NCBI GenBank assembly: GCA_035293985.1 | Contig: DATGLS010000018.1 | Span: forward strand, 62,001 to 126,000 | DNA: 64,000 nt | DNA from: JAVDCA01 sp035293985 | GTDB lineage: Bacteria; Pseudomonadota; Alphaproteobacteria; Rhizobiales; Xanthobacteraceae | Direction: 5' to 3' | Shown here: positions 41,738 through 50,418 of the stretch, in pieces | Layout: the number at the start of each line of letters is the position of its first letter | How positions within the stretch are numbered: the stretch's first letter is position 1 | Made by a program: the position numbers and the translations under genes | The notes under the pieces: generated by a model | What the model saw: the letters and a program-made list of their open reading frames with translations, nothing else | Databases searched by the model: none | Told to the model about the DNA's origin: nothing

Positions 41738-42478
41738 ATGGGAGCGCAGACCTTCAAAGAGGCGCCATTGCTCGGCTGGCCGGTCGGTGAAAGCGCGACG
41801 GCCGAACAGCCGCATTATCTCGGCCACCGCGGGCGGCTGCGCGACCGGTTGCTCGCCGGCGGCCCGGATGCATTGCCCGATTACGAGCTCCTCGAGATGG
41901 TGCTGCTCGGCGCTCACGCACGGCAGGATATGAAGCCGCTCGCCAAGGCGCTGATCGCGAAGTTCGGGTCGTTCAACGACGTCGTCGCGGCGCCGGCCGC
42001 GCGGCTCAAGGAGGTGAAGGGCGTGGGCGACTCGGTCGTCGCCACGCTCAAAGTTGTGCAAGCCGCCGCGAACCGCTTCGCCCGCGGTGCGGTCAACCGG
42101 CGCGAGCCGCTGTCCTCGTGGTCGGCCGTGCTCGACTATTGCCGCAGCGCCCAGGCCTTCGCCGATATCGAGCAGTTCCGCATCCTCTTCCTCGACAAGC
42201 GCAACCAGCTCATCGCCGACGAGGTGCAGCAGAAGGGGACCGTCGACCACACGCCGGTCTATCCGCGCGAGGTGATCAAGCGCGCGCTCGAATTGTCGGC
42301 GACCGCGATCGTGCTGGTGCACAACCATCCCTCCGGCGACCCGACACCGTCGCGCGCCGACATCCAGATGACGCAGACCATCGCCGATATCGCCAAGCCA
42401 CTCGGCATCGCGGTGCACGACCACATCATCGTCGGCAAGGACGGCCACACGAGCATGCGCGGCCTGAAGCTGATTTGA
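41738..42478 (+). CDS. radC: RadC-like JAB-domain protein
   Basis: 246 residues from the ATG at 41738; a TTGACT box at 41702-41707 may be the promoter -35. N-terminal helix-hairpin-helix region (LRDRLLAGGPDALPDYELLE, FNDVV) and C-terminal JAB/MPN+ metal site VHNHPSGDPTPSRAD (HxHx7SxxD). Despite the name, not needed for RecA recombination in model organisms; likely a DNA-maintenance nuclease or protease. Follows map and precedes toxin-antitoxin remains. Confidence 0.94.
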   Translation: MGAQTFKEAPLLGWPVGESATAEQPHYLGHRGRLRDRLLAGGPDALPDYELLEMVLLGAHARQDMKPLAKALIAKFGSFNDVVAAPAARLKEVKGVGDSVVATLKVVQAAANRFARGAVNRREPLSSWSAVLDYCRSAQAFADIEQFRILFLDKRNQLIADEVQQKGTVDHTPVYPREVIKRALELSATAIVLVHNHPSGDPTPSRADIQMTQTIADIAKPLGIAVHDHIIVGKDGHTSMRGLKLI

Positions 42479-42494
42479 AGGCGCTACCGTCGTC

Positions 42495-42614
42495 TTGACT
42501 TACTACCGATGCTCCGTACCCGTCGCAAACCATGACTTTGAATGGGACAAAGCCAAAGCTGCCGAGAATTATGCCAACCACAGCGTCAGCTTCGGCCCAT
42601 TTTCGACGCCATGA
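42495..42614 (+). pseudogene. BrnT-family toxin remnant
   Basis: A 39-codon frame (TTG 42495 to TGA 42614) contains the BrnT N-terminal core FEWDKAKAAENYANHSVSF, then stops; the catalytic part of the roughly 90-residue RNase toxin is absent. The following HTH gene starts four bases before this stop. An internal or 3' deletion that fused the 5' end of the toxin to the antitoxin start is the simplest explanation. Reads as a decayed module. Confidence 0.7.
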
Positions 42615-42910
42615 CCGAAGCGGAGAAACATGCCGCCGCGCTCAGTGATCCCGATGCGCGCCCGCTGACTGAAGAGGACATGCGGCGCATGAAGCGCACG
42701 CCGCAGGCGAAGATCATTCGACGTGCCCTTGGGCTGAGCCAGGAAGACTGCGCGGCGCGCTACCCATATCCCGATCGGTACGCTGCGCGATTGGAGCAGG
42801 GCCGCGTCGAACCAGATCAAGCAGCGCGCGCGTACCTTACAGTCATCGCCCGCGATGCCGACGGGGTTCACAAAGCGCCGAACTTGGCCCCGGCGCGCAT
42901 CTCGAGGTGA
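42611..42910 (+). CDS. HTH antitoxin of the decayed BrnT module
   Basis: 99 residues from the ATG at 42611. N-terminal MTEAEKHAAALSDPDARPLT and the core RMKRTPQAKIIRRALGLSQ match the HTH-type partner usually encoded after brnT. The HTH second half (CAARYPYPDRYAARLEQGRV) departs from the usual ARYHIPLGTLRDWEQGR pattern, suggesting point changes or a small frameshift pair and weakened DNA binding. Without its toxin it may be undergoing decay; alternatively it still represses its own promoter. Confidence 0.7.
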   Translation: MTEAEKHAAALSDPDARPLTEEDMRRMKRTPQAKIIRRALGLSQEDCAARYPYPDRYAARLEQGRVEPDQAARAYLTVIARDADGVHKAPNLAPARISR

Positions 42911-42954
42911 TGTGAAACTGATCCGAGGTGCGGCGCGGTGATGGGCCACGGCGC

Positions 42955-43908
42955 TCACGGCGGCGCCGGATTATAGGCCGTCACGAACCAGCTGCTCGAT
43001 CCGATCCACACGCCGTCGGGGCGCACGTGCTCGGCGAGCGTGCTGCGCAACGCGGCGATGACGTCGGGCTTGAGCTTTTGTCCGACATCCCCGGCAAGCC
43101 GGATGATCTCACCGGCCGGCCCCAACGCCATGGCGAATTCGACCGCGTCGTTGAGCGTCCGACCGATGCAGATGTCGGTGTCGTAGCGCTCGAAGCGGCT
43201 GCGCTCGAAGCCGGCAATGCGCAGCATGTCGCTCACCAGATCGGCGCCGGCCATGGAGAACGGGCCCGGCCCGCAATGCACCTGATCGGTCTCCTCATGC
43301 GAGATCACGGGCACGATCCGTCGCACCGCGAGCTCGGCCTTGTGTATCCACGGGTTATCCTCGCGCTTTCGCCAGACGATCATGCTGAGCTCGCCGCCCG
43401 GCTTGAGCGCCTTGCGGATGTTGCGCAGCGCCGCGACCGGCATGTTGAAGAACATGGTGCCAAATCGCGCGAATGCCTTGTCATAGGGACCGTGCAAGTC
43501 GTCGGTCTGAACATCGGCTGCGAGGAAGTCGATATTCTTCACGCCCGCATCGCGCGCTTCACGGCGCGCGCTCGCAATGAAGTTCGTCGCACAATCGATA
43601 CCTGTTGCGATGCCGGTCGGGCCGATCTGCCGCGCGATCAGCTGCGTCGTATCGCCGAAGCCGCAGCCGATATCGAGCACGCGGGCGCCGGCCGGAAAGG
43701 GGTTGCGCCACAACAATTCATCGCTGTGATCCGCGAGGCCCTGGGTCAGCACATAGCGGAAGCGGCAGAACTTATCGAACAGGACTGTGTTCCACGCCTC
43801 GATCGCGATCGCGTTCTCGCTGAGGCGCGCGTCGACGCTGGCAGCCACCGGATCGTCGAGCGCGGCGTTCATGGTGGCGTTCATGGTCGTGCTCATGGTC
43901 GTGCTCAT
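42955..43908 (-). CDS. SAM-dependent class I methyltransferase
   Basis: 317 residues. Motif I VLDIGCGFGDTTQLIARQ, SAM-binding DCATNFIASARREA, FARFGTMFFNMPVAAL, and LSMIVWRKREDNPW. Resembles small-molecule O/C-methyltransferases, perhaps UbiE/arsenite-type; substrate unknown. The N-terminus is encoded by the 12-base tandem repeat at 43870-43908, giving MSTTMSTTMNATMN with four in-frame ATGs; which one is used is unclear. GAGG eight bases before the first ATG favours 43908. Confidence 0.9.
   Translation of the reverse strand: MSTTMSTTMNATMNAALDDPVAASVDARLSENAIAIEAWNTVLFDKFCRFRYVLTQGLADHSDELLWRNPFPAGARVLDIGCGFGDTTQLIARQIGPTGIATGIDCATNFIASARREARDAGVKNIDFLAADVQTDDLHGPYDKAFARFGTMFFNMPVAALRNIRKALKPGGELSMIVWRKREDNPWIHKAELAVRRIVPVISHEETDQVHCGPGPFSMAGADLVSDMLRIAGFERSRFERYDTDICIGRTLNDAVEFAMALGPAGEIIRLAGDVGQKLKPDVIAALRSTLAEHVRPDGVWIGSSSWFVTAYNPAPP
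43870..43908. repeat. 12-base tandem repeat over the methyltransferase start
   Basis: CAT occurs at 43870, 43882, 43894 and 43906, period 12; units CATGGTGGCGTT, then CATGGTCGTGCT twice, then CATGGGG. On the coding strand each gives an ATG, so the tract encodes four possible starts separated by four residues. Slippage here would add or remove a start codon and four residues without changing frame. Confidence 0.8.
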
Positions 43909-43936
43909 GGGGCACCTCGAAGTGACTGGCCAAATC

Positions 43937-45319
43937 TCAGGCCGCTGGGCTGATGTTCTGGTTGATCCGGAACAGGTTGGCTGGATCGTACTTGTGCTTC
44001 ACCTGTGCGAGGCGCTTGTAGTTCGCGCCGTAGGTGGCCTGGAGGCGCGCGTCGCCTTCGTCGTCCATCATGAAGTTCGGGTAGGCGCCGCCCAGATCGA
44101 ACGGATGCACCGCCTCCCAGTAGGCCTTGGTCCACCGCGTGATCGGCCCCGCCTTCTGCGGATTGGGATCGATGCCGGCGATCACCATCGACCAAGTCGC
44201 GTCGCGACAATTCCACGCCGTCTCGTCGCTGCCGACGCGATGGACGGCGCCGTCGATGGGATAGAGGTGCATGAGCGAGAGCTCGCTCGGCGCTTTCGCG
44301 GCCTGCTCGAGATGGATGTCGATGGCCGCGTCCGGCAGCGTCTTGACGAAGTCGCCGCGCCAGTACCACTGCATGCCTCTGGGATAGAGCGCGTCGAACA
44401 TGCTTTGCACGGCCGGATAGGGCATCGCGCCCATCCAGTTGAACCAGGGCGCCGGCAGCGCGTCGAGCAGCGGCGCCAAGGCGGCCTTCGCCTCGTCGTC
44501 GGGACCATCGTAGCAGCACATCAGCAGGCAGAAGCTCTTGCCCCACAGCTCCGTGGGGAACGGCGCCGATGAGAGGATGGTCTTCAGTCCCAGGAAGATC
44601 CCGAGCTCCTCCGGCGCCTTCGGCAAGAAATCGCGATAGCGCTGCATGATCGTGCGCGCATGCCTCTGGTCGAAGGCGATCGGCCCGGCGAAGACCGTGC
44701 TCACCGGGTGGAGGCGAAAGAGGAAGCTGGTGACCACGCCGAAATTGCCGCCGCCGCCGCGCAGGCCCCAAAAGAGGTCGGGATTCTGGTCGCGGCTCGC
44801 CGTCGTGAAGCTGCCATCCGCGAGCACCACGTCGGCCTCGAGCAGATTGTCGATGGTGAGGCCGTATTTGCGCGACAGATAGCCGTGCCCGCCGCTCAAC
44901 GTCAGCCCGGCAATGCCCGTGGTCGAGATGATGCCCGCCGGCACGGCAAGTCCGAAGGCGTGGGTCGCATGATCGACATCGCCTTGCGTGCAGCCGGCGC
45001 CGACCCGCGCGGTCCGGGCGGCGGGGTCGACGCGAACGCCCTTCATCGCCGACAGGTCGACGACCAGGCCGCCATCGACGCTGCCGAGCCCGGGCCCGTT
45101 GTGGCCGCCGCCGCGGATTGCGATCCGCAGGCCCTCATCACGGCCGAAATTCACCGCTGCGATCACGTCGGCGACATCGCTGCAGCGGGCGATCAGCAGC
45201 GGCCGCTTGTCGATCATGCCGTTGTAGAGCTTGCGCGCCTCGTCATAGTCGGGATCGCCGCGCCGGATCAGCGCGCCGCGCAAGCCGTCGGCCAGCTTCT
45301 TGATGGCTTCCTCGCGCAT
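43937..45319 (-). CDS. BBE-like FAD-dependent oxidase
   Basis: 460 residues from the ATG at 45319 (AGGAGG upstream); a longer frame exists but lacks support. FAD domain with bicovalent-type anchors: the His in RGGGHNGPG and the Cys in VGAGCTQGDVDHATHAFG. GGHGYLSRKYGLTIDNLL, FWGLRGGGGNFGVVTSF and the C-terminal YDPANLFRINQNI (BBE tail) confirm. Oxidises an oligosaccharide, alkaloid-like or other alcohol with O2. Divergent from the winged-helix/hydrolase fusion. Confidence 0.93.
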   Translation of the reverse strand: MREEAIKKLADGLRGALIRRGDPDYDEARKLYNGMIDKRPLLIARCSDVADVIAAVNFGRDEGLRIAIRGGGHNGPGLGSVDGGLVVDLSAMKGVRVDPAARTARVGAGCTQGDVDHATHAFGLAVPAGIISTTGIAGLTLSGGHGYLSRKYGLTIDNLLEADVVLADGSFTTASRDQNPDLFWGLRGGGGNFGVVTSFLFRLHPVSTVFAGPIAFDQRHARTIMQRYRDFLPKAPEELGIFLGLKTILSSAPFPTELWGKSFCLLMCCYDGPDDEAKAALAPLLDALPAPWFNWMGAMPYPAVQSMFDALYPRGMQWYWRGDFVKTLPDAAIDIHLEQAAKAPSELSLMHLYPIDGAVHRVGSDETAWNCRDATWSMVIAGIDPNPQKAGPITRWTKAYWEAVHPFDLGGAYPNFMMDDEGDARLQATYGANYKRLAQVKHKYDPANLFRINQNISPAA

Positions 45320-45517
45320 GGTGTCCTCCTGGCAATTGGAGCCCCTGGACGGGCAGGCAGTCGGCTCGAGCTGGCTGCCTGATCGAGACGAGCCTGCCAC
45401 CGGCGGTTGCCCTGCGCTTTTTCGCGGCCTTACTTTTTTCTTATCGATTCTTGCTTTTTCCCGCGCCGAGGCGTCCCATGCCGACACTCGGGTCGGTTTG
45501 GCTGCAGGCGGGCGACA

Positions 45518-46714
45518 TTGCTCTATCGGTTCGAGGACTACGCACTCGACACGGACCGGCGCGAGCTTCGGCGCGGCAGCGTATTGCTGTCGGCGTCACC
45601 GCAGGTGTTCGACCTGCTCGAATTCCTCATCCGCAACCGCGAACGCGTGGTCAGCAAGGACGACCTCGTCGCCTCCGTCTGGGGCGGCCGCATCGTATCG
45701 GACGCCGCGCTGACGACGCGCATCAATGCGGCGCGGGCCGCGCTCGGCGACAGCGGCAAGACGCAGCGCTTCATCCACACGCTGCCGCGCAAGGGGGTGC
45801 GCTTCATCGGCGAGGTGCGGGAGGAGCCGAAGACCATTCCGGCCGGGCCGCGCGAAGCGGACGACGGCGCGGCCCTGCGCCAGGAGATCCGCTATTGCCA
45901 TGCCGCCGATGGCGTGCGCCTCGCCTATGCGAGCGCCGGCCGCGGGCCGCGGCTGTTCAAGGCCGCGAACTATCTCAACCACCTCGAATTCGACTGGGAA
46001 AGCCCGATCACACGACACCTGCTGCGCGCGCTCGCGGGCAACTTCAGGCTGGTTCGCTACGATGCCCGCGGCAACGGCCTGTCCGACCGTGAGGTCGACG
46101 ACGTTTCGCTCGATGCCTGGGTGTCCGATCTGGAGACGGTCGCCGATGCGGTCGGGTGGGATCGCTTTCCCTTGATGGGGCAGTCGCAAGGGTGCGCGGT
46201 CTCGATTGCCTATGCGGCGCGGCACCCCGAGCGGGTCTCGCACCTCATTCTCTTCGGCAGCTTCGCGCGCGGGCGCATGGTGCGTGCGACCAGCGAGGCC
46301 GAGCGGGACAAGATCAATGCGATGGGGACGCTGATCCGGCTCGGATGGGGGGAAGAGAACGCAGCCTTCCGGCAGATGTTCACCTCGCTGTTCGTCCCCG
46401 AGGGGAGCAAGGAGCAGCTCGACTGGTTCAACGAGCTGCAGCGCCGGACCGCGTCGCCTGCCTGCGCGGCGAGGTATTTCCACGTCGTCAACGACATCGA
46501 CGTGCGTCCGCTGCTCGCCAAGGTCAAGGCGCCGACGCTGGTGATGCATTTGCGCGACGATGCCGTGCACGCCTTCGAGTACGGCCGCGAGGTCGCGGCC
46601 GGGATTCCGGGGGCGCATTTCGTTCCGCTGCCCGGCAGGAATCACATGCCGCTGGAGCATGATCCCGCCTCGTCGCGTATGCTGGACGAGATCAAGCTCT
46701 TCCTCGGCGTTTGA
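45518..46714 (+). CDS. Winged-helix (OmpR/CadC-type) fused to alpha/beta hydrolase
   Basis: 398 residues from a TTG at 45518. Residues 1-105: winged helix (RFEDYALDTDRRELRRG, SPQVFDLLEFLIRNRERVVSK, RKGVRFIGEV). Residues 130-398: alpha/beta hydrolase with Ser in GQSQGCAVSI, Asp in HLRDDAVH, His in GRNHMPLEHD. The hydrolase may sense or open a substrate, with the winged helix acting as the regulator of the divergent flavin oxidase (inference). A fairly common Hyphomicrobiales architecture, but unusual as a regulator. Confidence 0.87.
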   Translation: MLYRFEDYALDTDRRELRRGSVLLSASPQVFDLLEFLIRNRERVVSKDDLVASVWGGRIVSDAALTTRINAARAALGDSGKTQRFIHTLPRKGVRFIGEVREEPKTIPAGPREADDGAALRQEIRYCHAADGVRLAYASAGRGPRLFKAANYLNHLEFDWESPITRHLLRALAGNFRLVRYDARGNGLSDREVDDVSLDAWVSDLETVADAVGWDRFPLMGQSQGCAVSIAYAARHPERVSHLILFGSFARGRMVRATSEAERDKINAMGTLIRLGWGEENAAFRQMFTSLFVPEGSKEQLDWFNELQRRTASPACAARYFHVVNDIDVRPLLAKVKAPTLVMHLRDDAVHAFEYGREVAAGIPGAHFVPLPGRNHMPLEHDPASSRMLDEIKLFLGV

Positions 46715-46749
46715 CCGCCGGGGGCACGGCGGGAAACAGGGGGACCGTG

Positions 46750-47364
46750 ATGACGCCATCCGATGACCGCGGGCTGGTTCGTCTCGCGCTGTGGGCGAGC
46801 CTGATGATGCCCATCAAGGAGGCCGGGATGTCGTGGCCGGGCTTCGCCTACACCGATGCCGAATGGAAGCAGATGGCGACGCTCGCCGGCGCGGTCGAGC
46901 CGGGCACCGCCTTCCGCTTCCAGATGGTCAATGCTGTCGTGTTCATCGCGTTGGCGGGGGTTCTCGTCGTCGGCGGCTTCCTGCCGTTGCTGGGCGCGCT
47001 CTATCCCGTCCCGGCCGACGTCAAAGCGCTGCCCTTCGCGCTGCTGCTGGCGGCCACGGCCCTGCTCGCACTCGGGATCGGCCTGCCGCTCTCGATGGGC
47101 GTTGCCGCCTGGCTGGTCGCCGGCGGGCTGCGACCGCGTCTGGTCGCGACGCCGCAGACCGCCGCCCTGTGGTCGAAGGTCTCGTGGCAGATCCGCCGTA
47201 TGGCCGTGCTGATGTGCGGCGCACTCGTGCCCGGAATGCTGCTGTGGATCACCTTCGACATCGATGGCGGCCCGATCATCACGACGTTGAAGTGGATCGG
47301 GTTCGCGGCCGTCGCCGCCAGCACCGCGCACACGCTGCGACGACGCGATGCGCCGCAGCCGTGA
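46750..47364 (+). CDS. Four-helix membrane protein of unknown function
   Basis: 204 residues from the ATG at 46750 (GGGGGA upstream). About four membrane segments (near 40-60, 70-90, 105-125, 165-185). WPGFAYTDAEWKQMA before the first is amphipathic. No recognised domain. 35 bases after the hydrolase fusion, so possibly in the same transcript. Confidence 0.8.
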   Translation: MTPSDDRGLVRLALWASLMMPIKEAGMSWPGFAYTDAEWKQMATLAGAVEPGTAFRFQMVNAVVFIALAGVLVVGGFLPLLGALYPVPADVKALPFALLLAATALLALGIGLPLSMGVAAWLVAGGLRPRLVATPQTAALWSKVSWQIRRMAVLMCGALVPGMLLWITFDIDGGPIITTLKWIGFAAVAASTAHTLRRRDAPQP

Positions 47365-47562
47365 CCGACGCGTCTGCGCGAGCTTATCCGTTCATGCAAA
47401 AGCCAAGACGATGTGCTCCGGCTTCTGCTGGCAGCTCGGGGTGGAGACCCGAGATGCCGAGTGTCATTCGACGGGATTGAACTCGAGTCCATTGCGGCTA
47501 CGATCGGGCGCGCGTCCCGGTTTGCGGCAAGTCAGGAAAAACATACCCGGGAGGATGAGGCC

Positions 47563-48747
47563 ATGGTGAACCGACGTCAGCTTCTTGCCACGACGGCCGC
47601 CGCTGCTGCGTTCGCCGCGGGGCCGCGCGCCGTTGCGGCGAGTTACGACCTCATCATCAAAGGCGGGCGGGTAATCGACCCGTCGCTCGCCCTCGACGCG
47701 GTGCGCGACATCGCGATCGCCGGCGGCAAGATAGCCGCGGTCGAGCCGAGCATCACGGCCGACGCTGCCGACACGATCGACGCGCGCGGCAAGATCGTGA
47801 CCGCGGGCCTGATCGACATTCATGTCCATGCGGGCCGCAGCAAGGACGGGCCGCCCATGCTGCTGCAGGACGGCGTGACCGGATGGGTCGATGCGGGCTC
47901 GGGCGGCGCCGACAACATCGACCAGGTGGCCGCGGTCGCGCGCGGCGCGCCGCAGATCGGCCGTGCGCTGGTCAACATCGCGCGCACCGGCGTGACCTCG
48001 GGCGGCGAGCTGAAGGATATCAATGCCGCGAATGTCGACCTCGCGCGCGGCGCGGTCCTGCGCAACCGCGACGTCGTCGTCGGCATCAAGGCGCGGCTAT
48101 CGAACAACGTCGCCGGCACCAACGATCTCGAGGCGCTGCGGCGGGCGCAAGCGGTCGCGGCGCCGCTCGGCCTGCCGGTGATGATCCACATCGGCCAGAC
48201 CTACTCGCCGATGCGCGCCATCCTGGCGCTGCTCAAGCGCGGCGACATCGTCACCCACATGTACGCGCCGGCCCCGAACGGCATTCTCGACGATCAAGGC
48301 CGGCTCATCCCCGATGTAGCCGCCGCCCGGCGCCGCGGCGTCCTGTTCGATTTCGGCAACGGGGTCCTCGATCATTTCAGCTGGGACAGCATCGAACGGG
48401 CGACCAGGCAAGGCTTCTGGCCCGACACCTTCTCGACCGACTGGAACACCGCGTCGCGCACCACCGGCGTCGTCGACTTCCCCAACATCATGTCCAAGTT
48501 TCTGATGCTCGGGATGCCGCTGATGCAGGTCGTCGCCTGCGCGACCGTCAATCCGGCGCGCGTCTTCCCGGCGTTCGACGATCGCGGCACGCTCAACGTC
48601 GGCGCGCCCGCCGACGTCGCGATCCTCGAGCTGCGCGATGGCACGTTCGAGTTTCTCGACAACTACAAAGGTACGCGCGCCGGCCACCAGCGCCTTTTCC
48701 CGATCGCCTCGGTGTTCGCCGGCAAGCGCACGCCCCCGCGCGCCTAA
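47563..48747 (+). CDS. Exported amidohydrolase/deacetylase
   Basis: 394 residues from the ATG at 47563 (GGGAGG upstream). Twin-arginine leader NRRQLLATTAAAAAFAAG (RRxxL). Metal-dependent hydrolase fold: GLIDIHVHAG (HxH), MIHIGQTY, MYAPAPNG, and a C-terminal NPARVF/GRGTLNVGAPADVA. Similar to dihydroorotase-like deacetylases acting on N-acyl amino acids or hydantoins; substrate unknown. The TAT signal implies periplasmic folded cofactor-containing enzyme. Convergent with the TPR gene, gap 6 bases. Confidence 0.9.
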   Translation: MVNRRQLLATTAAAAAFAAGPRAVAASYDLIIKGGRVIDPSLALDAVRDIAIAGGKIAAVEPSITADAADTIDARGKIVTAGLIDIHVHAGRSKDGPPMLLQDGVTGWVDAGSGGADNIDQVAAVARGAPQIGRALVNIARTGVTSGGELKDINAANVDLARGAVLRNRDVVVGIKARLSNNVAGTNDLEALRRAQAVAAPLGLPVMIHIGQTYSPMRAILALLKRGDIVTHMYAPAPNGILDDQGRLIPDVAAARRRGVLFDFGNGVLDHFSWDSIERATRQGFWPDTFSTDWNTASRTTGVVDFPNIMSKFLMLGMPLMQVVACATVNPARVFPAFDDRGTLNVGAPADVAILELRDGTFEFLDNYKGTRAGHQRLFPIASVFAGKRTPPRA

Positions 48748-48753
48748 GGACCG

Positions 48754-49845
48754 TCAATCACTGGGGCTGCTTCGCCCGGCATCACCTTGCGCTGGGTTTA
48801 CGCCAAAAAGCTTGAATGCCCCCATCATCAATCCGATGAAGGTGAAAGCTGGAAGAAAGATCAAACAGTAGACCGCGAATTTGTTGCTGTGATGCGGGAT
48901 ATTCCAGATGCCGTCGAAATTCCAGACCAGATACCCGACGAAGAGAGCAGCAGGTATCGCAACGATAAGACAGGCGCCGCCTGCAAGGGTTGCGGCCACC
49001 TTGGCTGCGCGATCCAGCGCCCGCCCGAGGCGCGACTTTTCCAACTCGGCAAGCTCGGCCTCGGCCGATGCCTTCGTCGACCCCGACAGCCCGAGACGCA
49101 GCGCCTGTCGATAATCCGCTTTGGCCGAGCTCCGGGCGCCGTTATGGACGTGAGCGCGAGCGCGATTGTAGTAGGTCGTGCCGTTCGCCGGATCGAGCCG
49201 TATCGCGTCATCGTAGTCCGCGATGGCCGAAGCGTAGTCGCCCTTGTAATGATGGGCGAGGCCGCGATTTCCGTAGGCCACGCCCATTTTTGGATCGAGC
49301 CGGATCGCCTCGCTGTAGTCGGCGATGGCTAAATCGTATTCGCCCCTGTAGTAGCGGGCGAGGCCACGATTGGCGTATGTGACCGGGCGCTTTGGATCGA
49401 GACGGGCTGCCTCGTCGTAATCCGCAATCGCCCGTTCATGCTCGCCCTTGTCGCAATAGACGCGCGCGCGCTCGCTGTAGGACTGGGCGGTGTCGGGATC
49501 CAACCGGATTGCTTCGTTGTAGTCGGCAATGGCCCGGTCGTATTCGCGCTTTTTGTAATACGAGAAACCGCGATCGGCGTAGGCAGGAGCATACTGCGGA
49601 TCTACCCGGATGGCTTCGTCATCATCCGAGATGGCCCGGTCGTATTCTTCCCTCTGTCTGTAAGCAGCCGCTCGCCAAAGGAAGGCCTTCTTGTAGCGCG
49701 GGTCGAGCGCGATGGCCCGGTTGAAGGCGTCAATGGCGCGCTCGTATTTGCCCGTGTTATAGTTCTGTCGGCCTTCCTCCCACGCCCGCTCGGCTTCGGA
49801 TAGGCTGCCGTGCTCGCCGGAGCTCACGGCTTGGCCCTCGTGCAT
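48754..49845 (-). CDS. Seven-TPR protein with C-terminal membrane segments
   Basis: 363 residues from the ATG at 49845 (AGGAG upstream). Seven tetratricopeptide repeats, each ending xxAIADYxxAIRLDP, span about 25-260; then a coiled region and two membrane helices near 290-315 and 330-355. Likely a scaffold anchored in the inner membrane with TPRs facing the cytoplasm. Its third codon positions and DNA (TTTGTTGCTGTG, AAATTCC, TAATACG) are A/T-richer than neighbours, which may mark recent arrival. Partner unknown. Confidence 0.9.
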   Translation of the reverse strand: MHEGQAVSSGEHGSLSEAERAWEEGRQNYNTGKYERAIDAFNRAIALDPRYKKAFLWRAAAYRQREEYDRAISDDDEAIRVDPQYAPAYADRGFSYYKKREYDRAIADYNEAIRLDPDTAQSYSERARVYCDKGEHERAIADYDEAARLDPKRPVTYANRGLARYYRGEYDLAIADYSEAIRLDPKMGVAYGNRGLAHHYKGDYASAIADYDDAIRLDPANGTTYYNRARAHVHNGARSSAKADYRQALRLGLSGSTKASAEAELAELEKSRLGRALDRAAKVAATLAGGACLIVAIPAALFVGYLVWNFDGIWNIPHHSNKFAVYCLIFLPAFTFIGLMMGAFKLFGVNPAQGDAGRSSPSD

Positions 49846-49972
49846 TCGTCGCTCCTGCAAGCAGAGTTTCGCCCCTCGCGCACGTTCTCACAGGGCCGTT
49901 GTCAAGTCCAGGTATCTGGGGATCATGCGATTCGCGATGAATCGTCGCTCAGCAGTCGAGAGGAGATGTGGT

Positions 49973-50383
49973 GTGAAAATCGACGGCGCCTGCCACTGCG
50001 GCTATATCACCATCGAGGGCGAGGCCGATCCCGACAAGACCACGATCTGCCACTGCACGGATTGCCAGACCGGCACGGGCTCGGCGTTCCGCGTCTCGGT
50101 GCCGGTGCCCGGCACGTCATTCCGAATGACGGGGCAGCCGACGAGCTATGTGAAGACGACGGCCGACAGCGGCAATCCGCGCGTGCAGGCGTTCTGCCCG
50201 CGCTGCGGCTCGCCGATCTATTCGACGTCGCCGGGCGAGGGCACGCAGCCCTCCTACATGGTACGAGTCGGCATCCTGCGGCAGCGCCGCGAGTTCGAGC
50301 CGAAGAAGCAGAACTGGTTCCGCTCGTCGCTGCCGTGGCTCGGCCGGATGGACGCCGTGCACAAGAACGAGAAACAGGGCTGA
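49973..50383 (+). CDS. GFA (glutathione-dependent formaldehyde-activating) family protein
   Basis: 136 residues from a GTG at 49973 (AGGAGA six bases upstream). Zinc-cysteine motifs CHCG, CHCTDCQ and CPRCGSPI define the GFA/CENP-V fold. Proteins of this family bind zinc and sometimes glutathione; the formaldehyde role is contested. Short gene with no operon partner; the next gene is convergent. Confidence 0.92.
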   Translation: MKIDGACHCGYITIEGEADPDKTTICHCTDCQTGTGSAFRVSVPVPGTSFRMTGQPTSYVKTTADSGNPRVQAFCPRCGSPIYSTSPGEGTQPSYMVRVGILRQRREFEPKKQNWFRSSLPWLGRMDAVHKNEKQG

Positions 50384-50418
50384 AGCGCGCGGCTGCTTCC
50401 AGAGCAACGCCGCATCGC

